The position numbers and the translations under genes were made by a program. Positions 23,421 to 34,112 of a stretch of 64,000 nt of DNA are shown one piece after another. The notes under the pieces were generated by a model that saw only the letters and a program-made list of their open reading frames with translations, was not told the DNA's origin and did not search any database. The DNA is from Stomorhina lunata (lineage: Eukaryota; Arthropoda; Insecta; Diptera; Rhiniidae). Each line of letters starts with the position of its first letter. Positions within the stretch are counted from its first letter, which is position 1. The stretch is from assembly GCA_933228675.1 (NCBI GenBank), contig OW121742.1, forward strand, positions 129,247,983 to 129,311,982, written 5' to 3'.

Positions 23421-24786
23421 TTTTTATACCCACCATCAAAAAATAATAATTCATTTTGTTTGTAATTCACACATTATTGGCTTAAAAACTTAAATGGATA
23501 TACATACATATATTCTGGATCTTTATGAAATTTTATGTTTCTAAGTTTGACCACTCCATGCAGCCGTTGCAACGGTCAAAGTCAAAGTTTTCTTGTATTT
23601 CATTATGAAAGTGTCAAATAATAAGTGACAATTCAACCAGTCCTCAACAGTTGGGTTCTGCGATCGAACTTGTTTACTAGGAAACAACTTAAAGAAGAAT
23701 AAGAGGTTTCTGTCTGCCTTTTCATCAGATTAAGCGCCTAAAAATTGACCTAGACCAACTAAACTTGGCAAAGTATTCCTGATTTCTTAGAAAAATTTTG
23801 TACTGAAACTAGGCAAAATCCGTTCACACTATGGCCCTCATATAAACCCGTCCAGGAAAAAACTTCGGTGATGATCAAGACCGGCACGTTACTGTGAATG
23901 GGAATCGCTACCGTTCAATGATAACCGAAGATTTTTGGCTCCAATTGGATGATATGGGCTTGGAGGACATGGGGTTCCAACAGGACGGCGCCACAAACTA
24001 CACAGCGAATGTCAAAATCAATTTTTTTAAATCCAATCAATTTTTTGGAGAACGTGTAATCTTACGAAATGGTCCAGTCGATAGGCCGCCTCGGTCGTGT
24101 GATTTGACGCCGTTCGACTATTTCCTGTAGGGCTACGTCAAGTCTATGGTCTATGCCAACAAGCCAGCGATGATTGATGAACTTCGAACGAATATCGAAC
24201 ATGACATTGCAGCATTATCGGCCAATTTATGCCTGAAAACCGTCGAAAATTTTGTTCAGCGAGTGTGCACGTGGTGGCCATGCAAAATAAATCCATACAT
24301 AATGGCATCAAAAGTGCCAAGAATTGATATCCAAAACCATTTTTGTTTTATTAAAAAAAAACTTTTATAGCGCTGTTATTGTAAAACCCTTTATTATGTA
24401 GCTATTAGTTTACGTATCAAATTTTATAGGAATCGGTCGAAATTTTACCATACCTCCACCTATAAATCCACCCTCGGAAACCAGTTTAAGCTGATTATTA
24501 TTAAATTATAATGGCAATGACTATCAATTCAGTGCAAAAATTTTTTTTTATGACTATCGGGTAGCGTGTATACTATACACTATATAAATACAAGTACCAC
24601 TCTAGGAAACTACTTCAATGCTAATAAATGATGAACTTTAAAAGCTACTACAACCAATATAGTCAAAAGATAGTTGTATCGTAACACATTTTATTGTACT
24701 TGGTTCACATGTGTTTATTAATTAAACTAAAATTTGATGGTGGGTATAAAAGAATCGGCACAGCCGAATATAACACTCTTTCTTGT
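23421..24786 (+). repeat. Most complete copy of the TATACCCACC repeat family, carrying a nested mariner fragment
   Basis: Bounded by a 20-bp inverted repeat: TTTTTATACCCACCATCAAA at the left and TTTGATGGTGGGTATAAAAG at 24733-24752. The right end continues through GAATCGGCACAGCCGAATAT to about 24786. Internal modules (GGTCAAAGTCAAAGTTTTCT, a GGCAAAATCCGTTCACACTA block and an AATCGGTCGAAATTTTACCA block) match the copy at 2560-3875. A mariner fragment (23867-24391) sits inside and interrupts it. No protein of its own was seen, so it is probably non-autonomous. Confidence 0.75.
23867..24391 (+). mobile_element. 5'-truncated mariner fragment nested in another repeat
   Basis: Begins inside the transposase (DQDRHVTVNGNRYRSMIT) and runs to a right end, AGCGCTGTTATTGTAAAACC, followed by CTT and TA at 24392-24393. 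Coding features are GFQQDGATNYTANVKINFF (second catalytic Asp kept), PPRSCDLTPFDYFL (third Asp kept) and the C-terminal MVYANKPAMIDELRTNIEH after a stop at 24128. Two extra residues lie between the catalytic positions compared with its relative at 19407-20215. Dead because of truncation and the stop. Confidence 0.8.
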
Positions 24787-27700
24787 TTAAGTTAATCCTC
24801 GACACATAGAAGAAGTTGAGTCCTGTTATAGTCAAAAAGCCTATTAGCTATATGTACTTCTTTCTTTGTACTAAACTAAAAATTTCGCTCACAGAAAATA
24901 CAATTTCAAAGGATGCAGTTTGTTTCCTTTGTCCGTTGAAAGATGATTTTATTCACGTCAATTAAACCTTATCAGTACAAATTTTTTTCTAGAGAAAGTT
25001 TACAACTCTACATATAGACTTAGAACATATCCTGCAGTAAATGCCGGCAGAGAAACAATACTATTTTGCTATTGACAATGTCTCCAATACTACTTGCCTA
25101 TTTTGCCCTATCGAATGTTATCTACTATTGATATTTAACATTATGAGTTCCTACGAAATCTACCGGTGGACTTTACCACAATTTACTTAGTAGTTCTTTG
25201 GGTTCAAATAGAGACATTGGGATCAAATTGGGGCTTATTGAAATACATATATGTTGACACATTCGTTGACAATGTCACCAGATATATACTAGAATAGTAG
25301 ACTCTATATATTCACTATTTCAGTATTGAATTAAAATTGGGGACATTTGAACTGATGTTTTACTACAGGGTATGACTAGACTCTTTTTTTATATCTATTC
25401 ATATACACATAAGTATGTACATATGTATATATGTGAAATAATATAGCACTATTTTTTAAGAACTAATTGAACTATTTTTTGAATAATATCAATAACTAGT
25501 TTAAATTATATCTTAAAATTGCTTATTAGTGATGCAGAGAGAGTAAAATGTTAAAAGGCGGAATGAGGTAGAAAAAAAACTCTGCCGGAAAACCACGTAG
25601 TACCGAGATAATAATCTGAATATTTTTTATATTCGCTTTAAAAAACAGAAAAATGAACATAGAAATACATTAGAATTTCAACACGCGTTTGCGATTTAAA
25701 TCATCTTCTCTAAAATGCGTTGAAAGCTTTTTCCAATTTTTTTTTCATACCACAACCAAACATTGTATTGGAAGACATTGAGCCTAGAATTTTAAGAAGA
25801 AACCAAAAGAAAAATAAGACACTAAATGCACCACATGCAACAGCCAACAACCAACATTGATTAACAACTTTGGGAAGAAAAGAGCAAACAAAACGCAAAG
25901 AGGAAGATGGACGGAGAAAAACGTAGAGAACGCGTTTAACAGCCTTTAATACGCGCCAGAGATTTTAGTATTGATAACTAATGCTTGAACTCTTAACGTT
26001 TTGTACTCGTAGTTTTATTATTTTTCTTTTTTACTTAAGATTTTGCTTTTATTATTGAATTTTTTAGTTTCTTAGCTTTTTATACCCTTCATTAAGTGTT
26101 ATAAGCTTTTCAATGCGTTCTTTTTTTATGTTCAAGTAAGTATAAAGTATAACATAAATACTACTGATGTATCAAAATTCAGTCCGCTTTTATAGTTCAA
26201 GAGTTATAATGACATTTTACAAAAATCTGTTACAAAAACAAGTTTACGAAAATGGATTTCAAATCGATGTACATATGTATGTATGTAATGTACTAACTCT
26301 TAACTGGTGTTTAAAAAAGGGTGTTTCTGATTCGGCTTACATTTGTTGGTTACTTACGCGATATGCTCGTACATAGCAGGAACAGAATTTCTTGGCTCGA
26401 GTTTTAGGCTTGTAAAGCGTAATTGCCATAAATGGACTAATCTTGTATCTCGACGTGCATAAGCCAAACTAAAACTCTTCTCCTCCAAATAACAAAAAAA
26501 AAACACAGCCATTGAAGAAGAGCCTAGCAGCCAACAGCTGCAGATGTTGGCTAAATTATAAAACAAAAAGTTTAACACAGACAGAACCAAAAACAATAAA
26601 CGCTTACTCTTTTTATGCAGTTTCCTTGCCACCGCCACACTCAGACATGAACAAACATGTCTGAATCTTAATGGAGAGAGGGAGTATCATTGATACAATT
26701 AATCAATTTATTACTCCCGGGATCTTTTGTTCTTAATTTGTAAACTTATAATAATTAGTTAGTTAGTCTGTTTGGCGGGGTTTTTTGTTATCTATACAAA
26801 TGCCATTTGTATGCAAATTATTTGTAGTTAAATTGTTAAAGAGAATTGTTTTAAAAAAAAATATGTCAAATCGTGTTTTTAGATTTTTTGCCCTTTTTAA
26901 TTGTTTTTTATGCTTCGAAAATTTAACGATGATTCCTAACAAATGAACACCTTTTGCTACTTGAATTGTACATAAATACATAAGTACCTCAATGTAACAA
27001 GATTGAGTCGAAAATCAAATATCGATTTCATTAAAAATAATTATTTGGGCAAAAGAATGTGCGCAGACGTAACGCATAAGAAAAAATATCTAGTGATTTC
27101 TTGCCGACAAAAGATCTACAATATGTTACCTCTCCTTCCTTACCTCTATTCTCCCATAAATTGTGAGATTGTCAAAAAAATTGTCTAATCATGCATTAGA
27201 AATGTCAGTCATTCTGTAAGATCTTATTGCCATATTGAGTAAATAGGATTAATGTAACAAATAATTTGTTGATTTTTTTCCGAAAACACTTTAAACCCCT
27301 TTTTTAATAAATATATTGGTATAAGATACCTACATAGGTACATAAAATAACTTGGAAGATACTTAAAATAATATTGGATTTGAAAACGTGACCAAATGTT
27401 ACCTTCGACTTTACATGGGTCTTCTTTTTAACATCTTCTATGTTTTATGATTTTTTTAAGAAAAACAGATCCTTTCTTACAAAATAAAAAAATAAAGAAG
27501 ATAAAGATCTCCCCAACCTTCAATTGATTTTCTTGTTATTTTTTTTACGATTCTTGGGTCTCATTTTTTTGTAAGAATTATGTCAGAATGTATTTATTTG
27601 TTGTTTTAGGATTCAAAAATATTATAATGAATGTGGTTTTTAGGTATTTTAGTTTGAATTTTTTCCAAGAATTTTGTTGAAATGTTTCTTTAAATAAAAT

Positions 27701-28950
27701 ACTCCATACACTAAAATAATCAAATATTTAAATTTCAACTCATTTATTCAAAATCTTTATTTCGTTCAACAGATTCCTGCAGACTTTGTGACACTTTCAA
27801 ATGACTACTGGAGTTTAGTTTCCAGCAAATGTCCCTACACCAGAAAGTTAGAGTGAGATAATATGTCTACCTCTAACTACAGCTGGTCATTTTTCAACAG
27901 TTATGTAAAATAATACAATAATTTTAATGACAAATTTATTGTTAGAATAATAGATTTAATAAACACCTGCTTGGAAAATGGAAAGAATTTAGTTTTTAAA
28001 TAAAATCTGTTGTTTTTTTTTTATTAATTAAGGAAAGTTTTCATCAATCCCATAAAAATAAAAACCAACTGCTCAATTATTATTTTTAACCCTTATTAAA
28101 AAATTATAAACTATGTATCAATAAATTTCAATAAGACATTTCCTAGGAAAAATTTGTATCCCTTAAATTTATTTATGTTAAAAGTATGAAAATGATCATA
28201 GAAAAAATATTTGAATGTCGAAACTGAGCGAATTTTAGAAGCTTTACTTGCACATCAAGTTTTTCTCGCTCGTCAAAACTGAAAATTTTAGATATTTATT
28301 TGTATTATAAAACGCATAAATTTTGTTCTACTTTTCTTTAGGAAGGGTAATTGAATCACGCCACCATTATGGGCTTGAAAAATTATAAACAAGTTTTCTT
28401 TGTGCAGTTTTTATTTTAAAAACCGCAAAACAAACCCCTTTTTCAAAACCCTAAATAGTGGATCAAGTGCTTTTACTGGAATTAGCCTCATTTTATATTC
28501 GCGCTTGTGACAGCTGTTGTCATTCATTTCGCCGCTACGCTATGGCAATTCGAGTGGTGGAAATTGTTCAACCCTCCCCTTTTTTATGTATTTTTCAAGG
28601 TTGCCTTTAATTTTTTAAGCACTTTTGATAAATTAATCACAACCCAAACAATGACCTTGTTAAAACGCAATCTGTACGTAAAAAAAGGTTGAACTTCCAG
28701 TAGCAATGATAATCTAATTGAAAAAGAATCTAGACCCAACCAAAACTGAAAATATTCATAACAATTAGTTCTGCTTTTATTGCAATTGGTACGATCGCTC
28801 ACTTGTGCATGTGTTCAGAGGAGAATCCTTATCCTCATATTTACCAAACAACCAATTTTGTCTACATAAACAATTAGTTACGGAATCGCAATTGTCGAAT
28901 TTTTAAGTTTTTGAAATGTGTATATAAATAAATATCATCTGTCGTTAGAA
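24787..28950. other. AT-rich intergenic DNA, no gene supported
   Basis: About 4 kb without a supported gene. The patches 25540-25930 and 26340-26660 are less AT-rich than average and carry short open frames on the minus strand (25710-25898 and 26354-26638) without recognisable domains. They may be regulatory or unannotated exons. Nothing specific can be said. Confidence 0.45.
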
Positions 28951-28959
28951 AAGCAAAGT

Positions 28960-29480
28960 CTTTCTATGTGGAAATAACATTAGGGTGTAACTAAAATGAA
29001 ATAGAATTCTGACTTTTACCTGATGTATACATTAGGGCTATAACTTTTTATACATTTTGGCCAAAGAAGTTTCCACACCAAATGCAATTTCTAAAGCTCC
29101 TCAAGATTTTTTTTAAATATTTATAATATCGCTATTTTTTTGCGCCCTGTTAGAACAAATGGAAAAGATCTTGTTATATTCAAGAAATTTTTAGAAAAAA
29201 TTAAAAATTTTTTATTAAATGGCAATTTTGTATAGGAGAATAATTGAAATTCAAAACTTTATTGCGTTTTAACGATCGCGAAAAAGTATTACATCTTAAT
29301 ATTTTTCATTATCTGTGCGGCTATGCGATAAAGAATTTGATAATCGCAAAAAGTTATAACCCTAGTAAGTAAGAGAATCGATTCAAAATCCATTTCCGGG
29401 TCGATTAAACGATATCTGTCCAGCTGGCTTACAAAGTACAGATCGCAATTTTAATTATAATTTAATTATATTTGAACGGG
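28960..29480. repeat. Decayed dispersed fly repeat
   Basis: Carries ATCCATTTCCGGGTCGATTA followed by AACGATATCTGTCCAGCTGG at 29388-29427. This is the inverted relative of the GGACGGACATCGCTATTGG module at 10271-10290. It also has a TTGATAATCGCAAAAAGTTA block. Limits are uncertain and no intact termini were seen. Confidence 0.4.
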
Positions 29481-30431
29481 ACCGTAATGCTATCCCGGAA
29501 GAGATAAATAAAGTTTTCTTTTTATTCCTTCTCTTTCCAATTTGATGAATGAAGTCTGCAGTTTTAGGACAAGATGACATATTAGTTTTATGATGACTTA
29601 GAAGTTTTAGTATAAGTCAGCAGTTTAAGAATGACTCAGCAGTTTCTGTTTTTACCTATCAAATCGCAAACCACTTGTTTAGTATTTTTTCATTTTTATT
29701 ATTTGATCCCAGTATAAATACAAATACCAGTATATCCATTGGATCAAAAGATACAAATATGTCTAATATGGGTTAAAAAAAGTGCCAACAGTTTGTTTTT
29801 ACCCTTTTTGATACCCTATTTGTCCCATTTTTAAAATAGTGTCCCTCATTTTCATAGAGGATCCCAACTTTAATTTTATTTCTATCAGTGTTAGTTTCAG
29901 AACGTTACTGAATTTTCCCTTTTTACCCCCTAAACAGCTGAATTTTTTTTGTCGTCTGCGGTGGACACAACACTGTAAGAAGAGGAGGCGAGAATATATG
30001 GGTAGGAAGAAGAAAATGGGCTTGAAAGTAAAATGGCTGCGGATTGGTCGGGGAAAATGTATAGCAATTTACAGAATTTTTAAAAAGTGTTTAATTTTTT
30101 AGTCGCTTCTAAAATACCTATGAATTAGGACAGAGTTTTTTTTAACTAAGTTCATATAACCGAGCGGCTAAATATGCTTCATGATGAGGTTATATATTCA
30201 CCATGGATATATACTCACCATAAGTCTTATTATGGGATGGTGAGTTTATTGATTCATTACTCAACGGATTGTGTCTCAGATGTACATCTACACTCCGGGT
30301 TGTTGTCCGTAATAAAAAATTTAAGAACAAATAAATTTATTTCGGTTGGTGCTGCCAAGTTTCAAATATGGAAACAGTATCGTCAACTTCAAAATATAAA
30401 AGATTAAAATTCTTTCTAAACAAAAGTTATA

Positions 30432-30661
30432 CAGGTATGTGATGGAAAACGATCGTTTTCAAAACGATAGATTTCAGATATATTTTTGAGATAATTTTCG
30501 ATTATTTCCCCCAAATTAATGAAATTTTGGACTTTAGTCCTTTTGACTAATATAATATCATTCATTTGGTTCGAATTTTTTGGGGAAATAACCGAAAATT
30601 ATCTCAAAAATATATCTGAAATCGATCGTTTTGAAAACGATCGTTTTCCATCACATACCTG
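30432..30661. mobile_element. Foldback (long inverted repeat) element, 230 bp
   Basis: Two arms of roughly 80 bp are near-perfect reverse complements, starting CAGGTATGTGATGGAAAACG at both ends. They surround a spacer of about 65 bp (30515-30578). The arms contain the palindrome AACGATCGTT twice. There is no coding capacity. The structure is that of a foldback MITE or a source of hairpin RNA. The target duplication is not clear. Confidence 0.85.
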
Positions 30662-30698
30662 ATAATGATTTATTTTCTAGAGAAATATGTTATAGGGT

Positions 30699-30782
30699 GT
30701 TTACACGATTGTAAGTTTACACGATTGTAAGTTTACACTATTGTAAAAATTGTAAGAAATTTTCTTACAATATTGTAAGATC
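30699..30782. repeat. Three tandem 16-bp units followed by a perfect palindrome
   Basis: GTTTACACGATTGTAA occurs at 30699-30714 and 30715-30730, and again with one change (ACTATT) at 30731-30746. Directly downstream, 30750-30759 and 30761-30770 are perfect 10-base inverted arms (TTGTAAGAAA) around a single T. It may be the end of a transposon or a protein-binding array. No partner end was identified. Confidence 0.8.
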
Positions 30783-31088
30783 TGACCAATGTTGCAGTAA
30801 AAATATGCACATTTTCCTTATTTATTTAAATTTTTTTAGCAACTACAACAATATTTTTATGAAATTCTCTCTAAAGCAATTATGTACACACAAAAATAAA
30901 ATAAACAAAGAAAACTTATATTTGTATAAAAGATTAACAGCAGGGTTGTAAGGAAGTGTTATTTTTAGCACGTGCTCGTCGAGTGAGTGTAGAAAATGAT
31001 GTAATATATATATATAAAGATGTAATAGAACATGATAGATTTTAAAAAGGTTGCGCGTTTTGTTTAAGAGAACACGAAGATTTTTACA

Positions 31089-31424
31089 ATGCTGGACGGG
31101 TGTAACATTTTTGTTAGAAAAGAAATCACCATAAGAATTAAAGTGCCTTTACCCCTTATGTTTCTTTTTACATTTGACCTGTCAAATTTTCCAATGTGCA
31201 TGTCCAGATCGTTTGATATAAGATATTACACGATACAGACATGTACAAAAATTGTTCTTGTAAAAGTCACATGCAAAGTCATATGTAAAAATTTCAACAA
31301 GTGCGTCTTCTTTTTGTTTCTGACATACTTTCTAGTATCACCTGTTGTAATTACGAAAAATATAAAAAGAATAACATGTACGTTTGTGACCGAATATTAT
31401 AAACCTTATGTAAAGCAACTATAA
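31089..31424 (+). other. Unassigned 111-codon open frame
   Basis: An uninterrupted frame of 111 codons in AT-rich DNA, with two hydrophobic stretches (PLPLMFLFTFDL and FFLFLTYFLVSPVVI) and scattered Lys and Cys. No homology is recognised, and no promoter, splice site or polyadenylation site ties it to a transcript. Probably chance, or a relic in a repeat. Confidence 0.12.
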
Positions 31425-31677
31425 TTTTCACATAATCATTGATTTATATTTGATAGTTTTATAAAAATTCAATTTATATAATCAATCTTCAAGTTTCTCT
31501 TTCTAGTAATAATATAATTTTTTTAATACTTGTATTAATTTTGTAACAATTACATAATAACATTTAAGAAATATAACATTTAAGAAAAACTACTTGTATA
31601 TTATAACATATATTCTAATTTCATTTTATTTTTTGTGACATATATGTCAGACAAAGCACAAAATTTTAAAGCAATAA

Positions 31678-31838
31678 GAGTCTGTTCACATATAACGTAA
31701 CGCTATTTTCGCAGATTTTTTTTACCCTTCTCCCCCTGTGTAACACATTTTAATAGAAACAAACATACAAAATTCCTCCATCGTAACAAAAGTCATACCC
31801 TCCCCCCAAAGAGAGTTACGTAATATGTAAACAGCCCC
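31678..31838 (-). mobile_element. 161-bp MITE, copy 2
   Basis: Inverted copy of the element at 15591-15751, with the same length. Its ends are GAGTCTGTTCACATATAACG on the left and, inverted, GGGGCTGTTTACATATTACG on the right. TAA flanks both sides (31675-31677 and 31839-31841), again a 3-bp target duplication. The interior matches block for block (TGTGTAACACATTTTAATAG, GTAACAAAAGTCATACCCTC). Confidence 0.85.
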
Positions 31839-31841
31839 TAA

Positions 31842-34108
31842 CTGATTAAATATGAATATACATAAAGTTTGTGAAATTGTTTTACTAGTTTTTTTAGTTC
31901 TAGTGCTTTCTATAATATGAGTGTGGATAACACTGAAAGCAACAAAATTAGTAATGTAAAAAGTAGAAAAAGAAATAAGTGAGATTTATATTTGGAAAAG
32001 AAAATTTGTTCATAAAAACTGGAAAAAACAATGTAAGATTTCGGTAAAATTTAAAGCTATTAAATAAACTCAAGAGGTTTGTTTGTTTATTTAAAATAAA
32101 TTAAGAAAAAAATCAAGCGAATTTTTAACAAGCTTCCAATAAAAAAAAAAATATCAAATGTGTTGGGAAAGGTTTTTTGTGAAGCTGCACGAACAAACGA
32201 CTGCGTCGAACGACGCAAGCCGGATAAACAAGCCGCCGCCAAAAATTTACGTTAACGACGTTTTTAAAATTTTAAAATCATTGATTACTTATAAATTCTT
32301 TTACAAAAAGTTTACACGTATTCTTTAAAATGAAATTGTGTTTGATAACAATCATTTTGAAAACAAAATATTTGCATAATTATCATTATATCTGTCAACA
32401 TCATGCTAATTTCACGGCGCTAAAATTCTACACCGTCTTTGAGCTTCTATTTTCTTTTGCTTTCATTTTCTTATAGAATCGGAGTTTGTGTGTAATTATT
32501 GTATTTCGTTTTATTTTCATTTTATGTTTTTGCTTATTAGACGAACGAGTGGCTTTTGGGTGTTGCGGAATTTTTTGTGTGTAATTTTATTTTTTTTTTA
32601 AATGGTACGGTGCGATACAAAAATTAGTGAAAATTAAAAAAAGAGACACCTTTTGTTGGTGTGGCTCCCATTTGGATATAATTGTGTATACTTTTTTACA
32701 AACAAAGATGAACAAATTGTATCCGAAATGATTAATAAATCTATTTGAAAATAAAAAGAAATTACTGTGATTCGACGGACTAAAAATAATAAATATCTAA
32801 AAAATGTCTAGTTTTAAAAACTAGATATAAATAAAAAGTAAAAAGTGCTTAACAAATAAAGAAAACAACTAAAATTTCTTTTAGTGGTCAGTGAAACGAT
32901 TGATATTTTTGGTATGTTGCTGTTGTTTTTGTTGTAGTCTGTCGCCGTCGCTGTCTTTTGGAAAAACTAGCAGTCGTTTATAAAAACTTGTTAGACTTGT
33001 TGTTTTTTTTTTTAACAAAAATTTATGAAATTTTTTAGCAGCATTTGTTGGTTTATTTTTCAATTCTGCATTTAAGTAATTCTTATTTAAATTCTTTTTT
33101 TATAACATTTTTAATTTTAGTTGAATTATTATTATTATGTAAGCTTATGGCCAAATAAATGACTCGCTCGCTTACAATTGATAGAGATGGAGGAATAGAA
33201 TGGAATAATTCGCAAAAATTTATAAATATATCAAGTTGTTTTTTCTTTTTATCTATTTGATGATAATTTCTTAGCGCCAAGTACTTTAGAGATAAATATA
33301 AAGGGGTTTCTTTTTCTCATGCCTCCTCATATGACAGTTAATTTTGTATCTAAGTTCGTATACTTCATGCTTATTTTATCTGAATATACCTACATAGTTA
33401 TTTTTTTTTACTTGCGTATTTGTTTAAGATGATTATTAAAAAAACAATTCAATTGCTTTATTTACAAAAACAATACAAATAATTTTTGTTGTAAATGGAA
33501 TGAACACCTCCGATAATAGCATCTCAAGTCTTACACCCTTAAAAATTAATAGTACAAATTTTTTTTAAATATGTAGGAAAGTCATTGAGGTCATATTAAA
33601 CTAATAATCAACAAATTTTAAAGTTATTAAACTCACAGAAATACATACCTATAACTCTGCTATATTTTGTGTAAGGGTAGTTCAAATTTGAACCGATTCC
33701 AAAGAGCTTAGTTGCCGTAGTTTCTTTTAAAAACTATTATAATATTATTTAAGTATGTTTGATTTTGTGACTGTGCCTATTGTCTAATCCGGGAGGTATG
33801 CCCAATGCCAATATAAGGCCCCCATTAGACAAAACTGTGACAAATTTCATAAATATTTGTTTCAAATCTCGATTACCCACTTATAGTTTTTTTCTTAATT
33901 ATAAAATTTATAATAGAAGTTTTATAGCCGGTCTTTTTGTAAGTTAAGTAAAATTAAAATAAAAATAAACTGACATTAGTCATTTCTCGGAAGATCAATG
34001 ACATGATAGTTATTTTTTTATACCACATTTATGTTAATCAAAAAATTCAATAACCTAACACCAATAAAATCAAAGATATCATTAATGTTTATTTATATTT
34101 TCCTTTAG
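31842..34108 (+). promoter_or_regulatory. Upstream region of syndapin, probable 5' UTR or promoter territory
   Basis: Contains no coding frame of note. The first coding exon of syndapin is preceded by an acceptor (TTTTCCTTTAG ending at 34108), so at least one non-coding exon must lie upstream. GC-richer patches at 32180-32260 (with GCGTCG-AA-CGACGC as a perfect hairpin) and 32395-32460 are candidates for promoter sequence. The transcription start cannot be fixed from sequence alone. Confidence 0.35.
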
Positions 34109-34112
34109 AAAA

